Below the pieces are notes generated by a model, which had not been told where the DNA came from, did not search any database, and saw nothing but the letters and a program-made list of their open reading frames with translations. The position numbers and the translations under genes are program-made. From positions 124,001-188,000 of the forward strand of contig CAZVMN010000003.1 in the NCBI GenBank assembly GCA_964629015.1: a DNA stretch of 64,000 nucleotides, given 5' to 3'. Positions 49,012 through 58,014 of this stretch are shown in pieces; position 1 is the stretch's first letter; every line of letters starts with the position of its first letter. This stretch comes from Oceanococcus sp964629015. Its GTDB lineage: Bacteria > Pseudomonadota > Gammaproteobacteria > Nevskiales > Oceanococcaceae.

Positions 49012-49818
49012 ATGCGTGAATTTGAAGATGCCTGTGGCCGCAAGGTGGCCGTTCCCAACAGCCCACAACGGATCGTGTGTTTGTGCCCGTCACTGACCGA
49101 AACCTTGTTCGCTTTGGGTCTGGGCTCGCGGGTTGTTGGCCGCACACGCTATTGCATCCATCCGGCAGAGGCGGTCGCCTCGGTGACCGTGGTCGGCGGG
49201 ACCAAGAACATCGACTTCAAGGCCTTGCAGCAGACTCGCCCCGATTTGATCATCGCCGAGAAGGAAGAGAACCGGCGCGAGGATGTTGAAGCCATGGCGC
49301 AGAACCGGCCGGTTTACGTATGCGATATCCAGAATCTGGAGCAGGCGTTCAGCGCGATTGGCCAACTTGGTTTGCTGACAGGCAAGTCTGAACTCGCAGC
49401 GCAGCAGGTGGCGGATATTCAAACCGCCTGGCGTGGCGTTCCGCGGCTTGTGCAGCCATTGCGGGTGCTGTACCTGATCTGGCGCAAGCCGTGGATGGCA
49501 GCGGGGTCGGACACCTATATTGATGCCGTGATGCAACGCGCCGGAATGGTCAATGTGGCCAACTCGTTAGCAGGTCGCTACCCGCAGATCGCCAGCGAAG
49601 ACTTGGCCGGGCTTGGTGCCGATGTGTGCCTGCTCAGCTCGGAACCTTACCCCTTCAAACACAACCACTGTGCAGAGCTGTCGGCGCTCATGCCGGACAC
49701 TCAGATGCGCTTGGTGGATGGGGAAATGTTCAGCTGGTACGGAACACGCATGCTGCCCGCGGCCGCGTACATGGCGACGTTACTCCAAGAGCTTTCGGGC
49801 GGCCCCAAGGCGGACTAG
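49012..49818 (+). CDS. Cobalamin-binding-protein-type helical backbone metal receptor
   Basis: A BtuF-like class III binding protein of 268 residues: DACGRKVAVPNSPQRIVCLC, then PSLTETLFALGLGSRVVGRT, RPDLIIAEKEENRREDVEAM, VLYLIWRKPWMAAGSDTYID and a C-terminal MLPAAAYMATLL. From the ATG at 49012 there is no signal peptide, so it appears cytoplasmic. Stand-alone members of this kind are common in proteobacteria and may bind a corrinoid or other cofactor. No ABC permease or ATPase is nearby. It starts 26 bases after the VWA operon on the same strand, so it may be co-transcribed by read-through. Confidence 0.82.
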   Translation: MREFEDACGRKVAVPNSPQRIVCLCPSLTETLFALGLGSRVVGRTRYCIHPAEAVASVTVVGGTKNIDFKALQQTRPDLIIAEKEENRREDVEAMAQNRPVYVCDIQNLEQAFSAIGQLGLLTGKSELAAQQVADIQTAWRGVPRLVQPLRVLYLIWRKPWMAAGSDTYIDAVMQRAGMVNVANSLAGRYPQIASEDLAGLGADVCLLSSEPYPFKHNHCAELSALMPDTQMRLVDGEMFSWYGTRMLPAAAYMATLLQELSGGPKAD

Positions 49819-49822
49819 CGCC

Positions 49823-50251
49823 TTAGCTGCCAACAACGCGATAGGCGTTGGCAAACTCCGCCGGCATGCGTTTGGGGCGACCGGTTATCAGATCGACGCT
49901 AATCCACTGGGTGACCGCGCGCACGATGGTGGTGTCGTCGCTGGGGCGGCGGATCTGATAGCTGCGTTCGAGTCTCAACTTGCCGTCGTTGGCCGTGCAC
50001 CAGGTGGCAATTTCCAGCTCGTCACCAAGCACGGCGGCGCGCAGGTAATCGATTTCCGTGCGATGCGCGACCACTCCCGTGCCAAGCTTTTCGTAAACAT
50101 CCCAACTCAAGCCCAAGAATTCCGTGTGAGCCCAAGCGGTGTCTTCGAGATATTGCAGATAACGCACGTTGTTGACGTGCTGCATGCGGTCAATGGCGTC
50201 AGCACCGACCTGCACGCGATGGATAAAAGGGTTTGCGTAATCCCAGCTCAT
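49823..50251 (-). CDS. Acyl-CoA thioesterase, YbgC/4HBT hotdog family
   Basis: A 142-residue single-hotdog thioesterase. The active-site helix region is YANPFIHRVQVGADAIDRMQ followed by HVNNVRYLQYLEDTAWAH, the standard 4HBT pattern with an acidic residue before HVNN. ERSYQIRRPSDDTTIVRAVT and QWISVDLITGRPKRMP follow. Start at the ATG at 50251; an ATG at 50260 would add three residues. It is read tail to tail with the cobalamin-type receptor, four bases apart. Substrate not visible. Confidence 0.87.
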   Translation of the reverse strand: MSWDYANPFIHRVQVGADAIDRMQHVNNVRYLQYLEDTAWAHTEFLGLSWDVYEKLGTGVVAHRTEIDYLRAAVLGDELEIATWCTANDGKLRLERSYQIRRPSDDTTIVRAVTQWISVDLITGRPKRMPAEFANAYRVVGS

Positions 50252-50294
50252 ATGCCCCATTGTAGCCAGATGTTGTGACCACGGTGGCAAACAA

Positions 50295-50319
50295 AAAAGC
50301 GGGCGCAAGGCCCGCTTTT
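50295..50319 (-). terminator. Rho-independent terminator after the Mpo1-like gene
   Basis: AAAAGCGGGC (50295-50304), loop GCAAG, GCCCGCTTTT (50310-50319): a perfect 10-bp stem. On the minus strand it is followed by a run of T (the A-run at 50293-50298), 21 bases after the stop of the minus-strand gene. Confidence 0.9.
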
Positions 50320-50339
50320 CAGTCGCTGATGGCGTTGAA

Positions 50340-50894
50340 TCAGGCGCGTTGCGCGTCGTAGAAGTTGCCCGGCTCTTTGCGCAACTTGCCGCTGGCCACC
50401 AGTTCCTGCTGAATTTTGTCTTGCAGATCGGATTTGATGCCGAAGTGGAAGCACAGGTCGGCAATGATGAACAGTGGTGCGGAAATGAAAGATTGGTAGA
50501 CGCTTTCAAAGAACGCGGGTTTGTTGCCTTCGTAGTGAAGATGGCCGTAAATCTGAGAGGTCCAGCCGATGATCTGGCCGGCGGCAAACACAGCAATACC
50601 CATCATGTAGCCCTCACCGGCAACCACGTGGGCCGCGTAGAGCAGGACGCCGTACAGCGCGGTGGCAATGGAACCAAACAACAGATCGGTGCGTAAGTAG
50701 TACTGCACGCTGTACAGGTACAACAGCGTTGCGGCGGTGACGGGCACGCCGCCTATGCTGAACAGTTCCAACCACGCCAGCGGAACGAAGGCGGTGAAGG
50801 TAATCAGAGGCACACCAAACACGTGTATCCACACATTGGTGCTTTCCTGGTGGTAGGCCGTGTAGAAGGCCATTTCGCGGGCAAAATTGCTCAT
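50340..50894 (-). CDS. DUF962/Mpo1-like membrane protein
   Basis: A 184-residue inner-membrane protein of the DUF962 (Mpo1-like) family. Yeast Mpo1 is an iron-dependent dioxygenase of 2-hydroxy fatty acids; bacterial members are not well studied. Family marks include FYTAYHQESTNVWIHVFGVP and LIT, with the conserved His in YHQ and WIH, and AAGQIIGWTSQIYGHLHYEG with GNKPAFF following. About four or five membrane helices are expected. The ATG at 50894 has AAGGA 11 bases upstream; 50903 is an alternative. Confidence 0.82.
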   Translation of the reverse strand: MSNFAREMAFYTAYHQESTNVWIHVFGVPLITFTAFVPLAWLELFSIGGVPVTAATLLYLYSVQYYLRTDLLFGSIATALYGVLLYAAHVVAGEGYMMGIAVFAAGQIIGWTSQIYGHLHYEGNKPAFFESVYQSFISAPLFIIADLCFHFGIKSDLQDKIQQELVASGKLRKEPGNFYDAQRA

Positions 50895-51063
50895 GCGTTT
50901 TATCATCCTTGGCGTCGGGGGCGCCTGTCTCATCAATGGCAGACACGATAACTTTGAGGCGCGTCTCTCACCATCGTAAAAATTTCAGTACCGTGTCGTA
51001 AATTTTCCGACATCGTCACATCGCCTGATGATGCTCGGTCGCTCTGGGGAAAGGGAGAACACA

Positions 51064-52605
51064 ATGAATGATCATGCGAAGTCGGGGAGCCGGCTGGAGC
51101 GCATATTGGGTGCGGTTGAGCGGGCGGGCAACCGTTTGCCGGACCCGGCGATGCTGTTTGTGGGGCTGCTGGTGGTGGTGTGGGTGCTATCTGCGGTGTT
51201 GTCCGGCATCGATTTTGGGCTGACCGATCCGCGCAACGGTGAGCCGCTGCGCGTCAGCAATCAGTTGTCCGGTTCGGCCATGACGGCGTTTCTGTCGGCC
51301 ATGGTCAACAACTTCGCCCATTTTCATCCGGTTGGGGTAGTGCTGGTCGCCATGCTCGGCATTGGCGTGGCGGAACATACCGGTTTCATCAATGCCGGAT
51401 TGCGCGCCTTGTTGGCGGTGACAGCGAAGTCTTTGCTCACGCCGACTTTGATCGCCGTGGGGATTTTGAGTCACACCGCGGCGGATGCGGGTTACGTGCT
51501 GGTCATTCCACTGGGTGGGGTGATTTTTTACGCCGCTGGGCGTCACCCGTTGGCCGGGATTGCGGCGGCGTTTGCAGGGGTGTCCGGAGGGTTTTCCGCC
51601 AGTTTTGTGCCCGCAGCGCTGGATCCGATGTTGCAAGGCATCTCTCAGGCGGGCGCTCATATTTTGGACACCAGTGTCCAGCTCAACCCGCTGAACAACT
51701 ACTTTTTCACCGCCAGTTCCGCGTTGCTGGTTATTGGTGTGGGCTGGTGGCTGACGGACAAGATTGTCGAGCCGCGCCTAAGTACCACGGAGCTGGACGG
51801 CGACCTGACCGAGTTGCCAACCATGCAGCCGCTGGAGCCCGCCGAGCGACGTGCTTTGCGCGGCGCGCTGATTGCGATGTTGATAGGCGGAGCGGCGTTG
51901 GTTCTGAGCACCTTGCCGGAAACTTCTGCATGGCGAGGTCCCAACGGTAATCTGGCTGAGGGTGGGGCGCCACTGATGCGCTCCATCGTGCCGCTGATTT
52001 TTCTGCTGTTCCTGCTGCCGGGTGTGGTCTACGGGATCATGGCGGGCACGGTGAAGAGCTCGCGCGATGTGATCCAGGGTATGAGCAAGGCGATGACGGG
52101 GATGGCCTACTACCTCGTCATCATGTTTTTTATCGCCCAGTTCGTTTATGCCTTCGCGCAATCCAATCTGGGCGTCTTGCTGGCGTTGGAAGGCGCTGCG
52201 GTGCTCAAAGCGCTGGCCTTGCCGGCACCGGTGACCATCGTCGGGATTATCGTGCTGACCGGCGTCATCAACCTGTTTGTCGGTTCTGCATCCGCCAAGT
52301 GGGCGCTGTTGGCACCGATCTTTGTCCCGATGCTGATGCAGCTGGGCATTTCGCCGGACCTGGCTCAGGCGGCCTATCGCGTTGGCGACTCGACGACCAA
52401 CATCATCACGCCGTTGATGCCGTATTTCCCGCTGGTCGTGGTGTTTTGCCAGCGTTACGTCAAGAATGCCGGAATCGGCACCGTGGCAGCCATGATGTTG
52501 CCGTACTCGGTCACGCTGCTGGTGGTGTGGAGTGCGTTTTTGCTGCTCTACTGGAGTCTCGGCATGCCGCTCGGCCTACAGGCCAGCTACACCTATCCAG
52601 GATGA
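51064..52605 (+). CDS. AbgT family transporter
   Basis: AbgT-family proteins are proton-driven inner-membrane transporters known for p-aminobenzoyl-glutamate uptake or sulfonamide export. The 513-residue protein starts at the ATG at 51064 behind GGGAG. It has the family motifs RAGNRLPDPAMLFVGLLVVV, MVNNFAHFHPVGVVLVAMLG, GVAEHTGFINAGLRALL, LNPLNNYFFTASSALLV and VGSASAKWALLAPIFVPMLM with RVGDSTTNIITPLMPYFPLV near the end. No abgAB peptidase genes accompany it, so the substrate is open. Confidence 0.92.
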   Translation: MNDHAKSGSRLERILGAVERAGNRLPDPAMLFVGLLVVVWVLSAVLSGIDFGLTDPRNGEPLRVSNQLSGSAMTAFLSAMVNNFAHFHPVGVVLVAMLGIGVAEHTGFINAGLRALLAVTAKSLLTPTLIAVGILSHTAADAGYVLVIPLGGVIFYAAGRHPLAGIAAAFAGVSGGFSASFVPAALDPMLQGISQAGAHILDTSVQLNPLNNYFFTASSALLVIGVGWWLTDKIVEPRLSTTELDGDLTELPTMQPLEPAERRALRGALIAMLIGGAALVLSTLPETSAWRGPNGNLAEGGAPLMRSIVPLIFLLFLLPGVVYGIMAGTVKSSRDVIQGMSKAMTGMAYYLVIMFFIAQFVYAFAQSNLGVLLALEGAAVLKALALPAPVTIVGIIVLTGVINLFVGSASAKWALLAPIFVPMLMQLGISPDLAQAAYRVGDSTTNIITPLMPYFPLVVVFCQRYVKNAGIGTVAAMMLPYSVTLLVVWSAFLLLYWSLGMPLGLQASYTYPG

Positions 52606-52610
52606 CGCAA

Positions 52611-52650
52611 GAGCGGACGCAGCAAAGTGCTGCGTCCGCTCAGCCGTTTT
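52611..52650. terminator. Strong bidirectional terminator between abgT-type gene and sat
   Basis: GAGCGGACGCAGCA (52611-52624), loop AAG, TGCTGCGTCCGCTC (52628-52641): a perfect 14-bp stem, then AGCCGTTTT on the plus strand. It lies six bases after the transporter stop and just beyond the stop of the convergent sat gene, so it can serve both. Confidence 0.9.
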
Positions 52651-53836
52651 AGGCTTCGCTCTGATAGTAGTCCATCAGAATCTTGGCGCATTCCGGGCGT
52701 GAAAACTCCGGCGGCGGTGCGGTGCCTTCGGACAACATCTGACGCACCTTGGTGCCGGAGAGCAGCACGAAGTCTTCTTTGCTGTGGTCTGGCGCATCGC
52801 GCATCATCACCACTTTGTTCAGCTTCTTCGACCACGCGGTATGGTCGGCGCGGTAGATCTGAATATCCAACGAGCCTGCCGGAACCTTCTCATCGAAGAT
52901 GGTTTGGGCGTCGAAGGCGCCGTAGTAGTCGCCGACACCGGCATGATCGCGTCCCACGATCAGGTAGGAGCAGCCCGCATTCTGGCGAAACACGGCGTGC
53001 AGCACGGCTTCGCGCGGGCCGGCGTAGAGCATGTCGAAACCGTAACCGGTGATCATCACGGTGTTGGGCGGGAAGTAGCATTCGACCATCTTGCGAATGC
53101 ACGCATCGCGCACCGGCGCAGGAATGTCGCCCGGCTTGAGTTTGCCCAGCAACATATGGATCAAAATGCCGTCGGTGCCGAGTTCTTCCTGGGCCATGCG
53201 GCACAGTTCTTCGTGGGCGCGGTGCATGGGGTTGCGGGTCTGGAAGGCAACGACCTTGTTCCAACCACGCTCGGCGAACTCATTGCGAATTTCCACTGCG
53301 GTGCGGAAGGTGTCTGGGAATTCGCTCTGGAAGTAGCTGAAGTTGAGCACTTCAATCGGGCCTGAGATCAGCGTGTTGCCCAGGCTGCGGAAGGTCTGGA
53401 CGCCGGGGTGTTCACCATCGTCGGTGCCGAAGACTTCGCGCACCACGGTTTCGATCTCATCCGCGCTGACGTTCTCGACAGCGTTGACCGTCTGCACCGC
53501 GATAACCGGGTGCCCTTCGACGTTGGGATCACGCAGGGCAATGCGCTGACCGGCCTCAATGCCGTCGGCGCTGTTGCTCAGGTTGACCACCGGCACCGGC
53601 CAGAACAGGCCGTTGGCGGTTTTCAGATCGGTGGCGACCGACAGCATGTCGGCCTTGTTCATGAACCCGTCCAGCGGGTTGAAGTAGCCCGCGCCGAGCA
53701 TCACGACATTGGCCGCCGCTGCCGAGTTGAGCAGCAGCGAGGGCAGGCCCTCAGCCTCGCGGCTCAGTGCATCGTGCTTCTCAGTGTCATAGACAAAACG
53801 GGGGTTGAGCTGGTCTGAACCGTGCGGCTTGATCAT
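52649..53836 (-). CDS. sat: ATP sulfurylase (sulfate adenylyltransferase), single-chain Sat type
   Basis: Sat joins sulfate and ATP to APS, or runs in reverse in sulfur oxidisers. It is the homo-oligomeric type, not CysND. The nucleotide-binding motif is VVAFQTRNPMHRAHEELCRM, and YLIVGRDHAGVGDYYGAFDA and DFVLLSGTKVRQMLSEG are further family marks. There are 395 residues from the ATG at 53836, where the canonical N-terminus (MIKPHGSDQLNPRFV) begins. No aprAB, cysC or cysH is in the window, so whether it assimilates or oxidises sulfur cannot be told. Confidence 0.94.
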   Translation of the reverse strand: MIKPHGSDQLNPRFVYDTEKHDALSREAEGLPSLLLNSAAAANVVMLGAGYFNPLDGFMNKADMLSVATDLKTANGLFWPVPVVNLSNSADGIEAGQRIALRDPNVEGHPVIAVQTVNAVENVSADEIETVVREVFGTDDGEHPGVQTFRSLGNTLISGPIEVLNFSYFQSEFPDTFRTAVEIRNEFAERGWNKVVAFQTRNPMHRAHEELCRMAQEELGTDGILIHMLLGKLKPGDIPAPVRDACIRKMVECYFPPNTVMITGYGFDMLYAGPREAVLHAVFRQNAGCSYLIVGRDHAGVGDYYGAFDAQTIFDEKVPAGSLDIQIYRADHTAWSKKLNKVVMMRDAPDHSKEDFVLLSGTKVRQMLSEGTAPPPEFSRPECAKILMDYYQSEA

Positions 53837-53905
53837 CCTGAATGTTCCGGTTTTTCGAGGGATTCGGGCCGCGAATGTACCGGAATCAAACTCACCCGTC
53901 ACGAT

Positions 53906-54595
53906 TCAAAAGGACGAGGTCGCTCCGTTCATGGCCACTTCACGCGGACATTGCAGCAGCTTGGAGCCGGCAATGTAGTTGGGGTCGGGATACCAGGAGA
54001 ACACGTAATGGCCATCCTTGATCGTATCGATCAGCGGTTTCGCCGCGTCCACGGGTACGGCTGGACAACCGTGGCTACGACCGATGCGTCCAGTGCGTGT
54101 GATGAAATCGTCGCTGACATACTTGGCGCCATGGATCACGATGGCGCGCTCCAGAGCGTGATGATTGAATTTGGGTTCCAGGCCTTGCATCCGCAGCGAG
54201 TAGCCGTTGCGGCCGTCGTAAGCGTGCAGCGTGCGGAACAAACCGATGCTCGACTGATGTGACCCGGGGGTGTTGGAAAACTGGCGGCTGAATTTGTCAC
54301 CGGAGGCGCGGCCGTGGGCGACCAACTCTTTAAAAAGGAGTGCGCGCTGCTCCAGATCGAACACCCACAGACGCGGTGTGGTCGAGGGCAGGCTGTAGTC
54401 AATGACCGCCAGGCGGGCATCATGAATGTGCTCGGGTGCGGCGCAGGCCAGGGCTTGCAACGCATTTTCCAGCACATCCGGATTGAGCGCAGGTGCAGCA
54501 CCACGCAGTTGCTGAAGCAGCCCATCACTTGCGCTTGCATACGCGCTGAAGGCCAGTGCGGCTGTGGCCGCCAAACGTGCGATTGTTTTGGTCAT
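53906..54595 (-). CDS. Exported L,D-transpeptidase-like murein protein
   Basis: A 229-residue protein with a signal peptide (TIARLAATAALAFSAYASA). The C-terminal half is a YkuD-like catalytic domain of the murein L,D-transpeptidase type: AIVIHGAKYVSDDFITRTGR followed by IGRSHGCPAVP, with C177 as expected nucleophile and H155 and H175 nearby. It also has SSIGLFRTLHAYDGRNGYSL. The ATG at 54595 gives the signal peptide. It likely cross-links or edits peptidoglycan in the periplasm, but substrate and role are not proven. It is convergent with nothing; sat lies downstream on the same strand. Confidence 0.85.
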   Translation of the reverse strand: MTKTIARLAATAALAFSAYASASDGLLQQLRGAAPALNPDVLENALQALACAAPEHIHDARLAVIDYSLPSTTPRLWVFDLEQRALLFKELVAHGRASGDKFSRQFSNTPGSHQSSIGLFRTLHAYDGRNGYSLRMQGLEPKFNHHALERAIVIHGAKYVSDDFITRTGRIGRSHGCPAVPVDAAKPLIDTIKDGHYVFSWYPDPNYIAGSKLLQCPREVAMNGATSSF

Positions 54596-54795
54596 CCTCG
54601 TGCTCGACTTATCCGTGTCCAACTTCAATGTGAAGCGGCGTTCGGTCACCATGGTTCCGGAACGCTTGTGCACTAACACGCTCCAGCATACGGTAAAGGT
54701 TCCGACTTTGTTCACAAAAATTTTGCATCGGGCCGGAACGGTCTGCCAATTCGTTACAATTTCCGGCTTTGCCCATTACTAGGCCGTTCAGTCCC

Positions 54796-57700
54796 ATGTC
54801 GCGATTTCCTGAAATCAAGCCCCAGCAGTTCTCGGTTATTGAGATGGAGAAATCCATGCTCAACTGGTGGGAGCAGCAGGATATTTTTGGCTTGTGCACG
54901 ACGGTTCGCGAAGATGCGCCGCGCTTTACCTTCTATGAGGGGCCGCCGACCGCCAATGGACGGCCCGGTGTCCACCATGTCATGGCGCGCACGATCAAGG
55001 ACACGTTCTGTCGCTACAAAGTGATGCAGGGCTATCGGGTCGATCGCAAGGCGGGTTGGGACACGCACGGCTTGCCGGTGGAAATTCAGGTCGAAAAAGA
55101 GCTGGGCCTGTCCAACAGGGCAGAGATCGAAGCCTACGGCATCGAAAAATACAACGCCGCGTGCAAGGCCTCGGTGCACAAATACACCGAGATGTGGAAC
55201 GAGCTGACCCGACGCAGCGGTTACTGGGTCGATCTTGACCATCCGTATGTGACCTACCAGAACAACTACATCGAATCGGTGTGGTGGCTGCTGTGGCAAT
55301 TGCACGCCAAAGATCTGCTCTACCGCGGGCACAAGATTCATTGGTACAGCCCGGGCTCCGGCACCGTGCTGTCCTCGCACGAGGTTTCGCTCGGCTACAA
55401 GGAAGTCGAAGATCCATCAGTCACCGTGCGCTTCCCGGTGGAAGGCCAGGACAACACGTATTTCCTCGCTTGGACCACCACGCCATGGACTCTCGTGTCC
55501 AATTTGCTGCTCGCGGTCGGCCCCAGCCTGGACTATGTCACCGTGCAGTGTGGTGAGGAAAAGCTGATTCTGGCCGAAGCACTGTTGTCCGTGCTCACCG
55601 AAGACTACGAGATTCTTAGCCGTTGCAAAGGCGCTGATCTTGTTGGCATGCGCTACACCCCGGTGTTCGATCTGTTCCAGAATCATCCCGGTGCCTTTCA
55701 TGTGGCCGCCGCAGATTACGTGACCACCGAGGACGGCACCGGCATCGTGCACACCGCGCCAGCGTTCGGCGCCGACGACTACGCCACCGCGCAGCGCGAA
55801 GGCGTCGAGATGGTCAATCCGGTCAAACGCGATGGCTGCTTTGAAGATGATGTACCGCTGGTTGGCGGCATGTGGTTCAAAGATGCCGACAAGTTGATCA
55901 TCCGTTATCTGAAAGAGCGTGGATTGCTCTATAAGCGCGAGCAGTATCTGCACAACTATCCCCACGACTGGCGCAAGGGCACGCCGCTGATGTCCTACCC
56001 GGTGGATTCCTGGTTCGTGCGCACCACCCAGTTCAAAGATGATCTGGTGGCCTTGAACAAGACCATCAACTGGCAGCCCAAACACGTCGGCGCTGGCCGC
56101 TTTGGCGAGTGGTTGGAGAACAACGTCGACTGGGCGCTGTCACGCCATCGTTTCTGGGGCACGCCGCTGCCGATCTGGGTCAATGACAGCGACCCGGATG
56201 ACATCGAAGTGATCGGTTCCATCGAACAACTCAAAGCGCGCTGTGGCGACGCTTGGCCGGGTGATGACGCACTCGATCTGCATCGTCCATTTGTCGACAA
56301 GCTCACGTGGCCGGCGAAAAACGGCGGCACCATGCGTCGCGTGCCGGAAATCATCGATGTGTGGTTCGATTCCGGTGCGATGCCTTTCGCACAGTGGCAC
56401 TATCCGTTCGAAAACCAGGACCTGTTCGAGAAAAACTTCCCGGCTGATTTCATCGCCGAGGGGCTGGATCAAACCCGAGGCTGGTTCTACACCCTGCATG
56501 CCATCGCCACCCTGGTGAAGGGTTCGGTGGCCTACAAGAATGTGGTGGTCAACGGTCTGCTGCTGGACGAAAAGGGCGAGAAAATGTCCAAGTCCAAGGG
56601 CAACACGGTCGATCCGTTCGAGGCCCTGGACGAGCATGGCGCTGATGCCTTGCGTTGGTACATGATGGCTTCATCGCCGCCATGGGAGTCGCTCAAGTAC
56701 GCCGACCGCGGGGTCAAGGAGGTCAAGAGCAAGCTGTTTGGCACCCTGACCAACGTGTACAGCTTCTTCGCCACCTACGCCAACATCGATTCGATCGATC
56801 CGCTGGCCGCACCGATTGCGCCGTCGCAGCGTCCGGAGTTGGACCGCTGGATGTTGTCGCGTCTGCATAGCACCGCGGCGGTGGCGGCTGAGGCGCTGGA
56901 CGCTTACAACCCGACCCGTGCGGCGCGCGCGGTGGAAAAGCTGGTCGATGAACTGTCCAACTGGTACGTGCGGCGCCAGCGCCCGGTGTTCTGGGCGGGC
57001 AAGAAGGACACCGGCGTGTCCGATGCGGACAAACTGGCGGCCTACCAGACCACCTGGGACTGCTTGGATGGCATTGCCCGCATGATGGCGCCGATTGCGC
57101 CGTTTTACGCGGACTGGTTGTATCAGAATCTACAGCGCAGCCATGAGGCGATGACCTCGGTACATCTGGCGGACTTCCCGACCAGCGATACCGCGCTGAT
57201 CGACGCGGCATTGGAACGCCGCATGGAACTTGCCCGCACCGCCGTGGGCATTGCACTGCAATTGCGCAACACCCACAAAATCAATGTGCGTCAGCCGCTG
57301 GCGCGTGTTTTGGTGGTGTTGGAGCCGGGGGTTTCACGCGCCGATGTGGAGGCCGTACAGGCTTTGATCCTGGATGAGATCAATGTCGAAACGCTGGAGC
57401 TGGTCGAGGGGGACGCGGGGCTGGTCAAGCGCCGGGCCAAGGCCAATTTCCGTGTGCTCGGCAAGAAAGTCGGCAAACAGATGAAAGTGGTTGCGGCTGC
57501 GATCACGCAGATGAGCAACGATCAGATCAGCGCGTTTCTTGATCGGGGTCAGTTCGATCTCAGCTTCGACGGTGGCCAAGTCACCTTGGATGCGGATGAC
57601 GTACTGGTTGAAACCGACGAGTTGGAAGGCTGGGCGGTGGCTCGCGATGGCGGCGTGACGGTCGCGCTGGACACCGAAATCAGCGACGAGCTGCGGGCCA

Positions 57701-57960
57701 AAGGTTTGGCGCGTGAGGTCATTAACCGCATCCAGAATCTGCGCAAGCAGGCGGATTTCGACGTGACCGATCGTATCCAGGTGCAGTTCGCCGCCGAGGG
57801 GGCTTTGGCCGCCGCTATGGCAACGCATCAAGCACAGATTTGCGCGGAAACCTTGTGCGTGGATTGGCAGCCGCAAAGTGCGCCAACCGGCCATGTCGCA
57901 GAGAGCTTCGAGATCGCCGAACAGGCATTGAGCCTGGGCGTCAGCGTGATTGCCGCTTAA
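54796..57960 (+). CDS. ileS: Isoleucyl-tRNA synthetase, eukaryotic-like type (IleS2)
   Basis: Charges tRNA-Ile. The 1054-residue protein is longer than the common bacterial type (about 940) and lacks its C-terminal zinc-binding end. The signature regions are TFYEGPPTANGRPGVHHVMA with RTIKDTFCRYKVMQGY (HIGH region), GWDTHGLPVEIQVEKELGL, the editing domain TWTTTPWTL-like block, and DEKGEKMSKSKGNTVDPF (KMSKS). This sub-type is shared with eukaryotes and with mupirocin-resistant bacterial enzymes. The start at 54796 (MSRFPEIKPQQFSVIEMEKS) is canonical; an ATG at 54769 is less likely. No lspA follows, as would be usual for type 1 ileS. Confidence 0.94.
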   Translation: MSRFPEIKPQQFSVIEMEKSMLNWWEQQDIFGLCTTVREDAPRFTFYEGPPTANGRPGVHHVMARTIKDTFCRYKVMQGYRVDRKAGWDTHGLPVEIQVEKELGLSNRAEIEAYGIEKYNAACKASVHKYTEMWNELTRRSGYWVDLDHPYVTYQNNYIESVWWLLWQLHAKDLLYRGHKIHWYSPGSGTVLSSHEVSLGYKEVEDPSVTVRFPVEGQDNTYFLAWTTTPWTLVSNLLLAVGPSLDYVTVQCGEEKLILAEALLSVLTEDYEILSRCKGADLVGMRYTPVFDLFQNHPGAFHVAAADYVTTEDGTGIVHTAPAFGADDYATAQREGVEMVNPVKRDGCFEDDVPLVGGMWFKDADKLIIRYLKERGLLYKREQYLHNYPHDWRKGTPLMSYPVDSWFVRTTQFKDDLVALNKTINWQPKHVGAGRFGEWLENNVDWALSRHRFWGTPLPIWVNDSDPDDIEVIGSIEQLKARCGDAWPGDDALDLHRPFVDKLTWPAKNGGTMRRVPEIIDVWFDSGAMPFAQWHYPFENQDLFEKNFPADFIAEGLDQTRGWFYTLHAIATLVKGSVAYKNVVVNGLLLDEKGEKMSKSKGNTVDPFEALDEHGADALRWYMMASSPPWESLKYADRGVKEVKSKLFGTLTNVYSFFATYANIDSIDPLAAPIAPSQRPELDRWMLSRLHSTAAVAAEALDAYNPTRAARAVEKLVDELSNWYVRRQRPVFWAGKKDTGVSDADKLAAYQTTWDCLDGIARMMAPIAPFYADWLYQNLQRSHEAMTSVHLADFPTSDTALIDAALERRMELARTAVGIALQLRNTHKINVRQPLARVLVVLEPGVSRADVEAVQALILDEINVETLELVEGDAGLVKRRAKANFRVLGKKVGKQMKVVAAAITQMSNDQISAFLDRGQFDLSFDGGQVTLDADDVLVETDELEGWAVARDGGVTVALDTEISDELRAKGLAREVINRIQNLRKQADFDVTDRIQVQFAAEGALAAAMATHQAQICAETLCVDWQPQSAPTGHVAESFEIAEQALSLGVSVIAA

Positions 57961-57982
57961 GACGAAGCGCGAAGCAAAGAGT

Positions 57983-58006
57983 GGGGCCGACCTTGGGGTC
58001 GACCCC
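57983..58006. terminator. Hairpin between convergent ileS and slyD-type gene
   Basis: GGGGCCGACC (57983-57992), loop TTGG, GGTCGACCCC (57997-58006), a 10-bp stem with one mismatch, 22 bases after the ileS stop and 8 bases beyond the stop of the convergent gene. No T-run. Confidence 0.55.
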
Positions 58007-58014
58007 GCGCGCAC

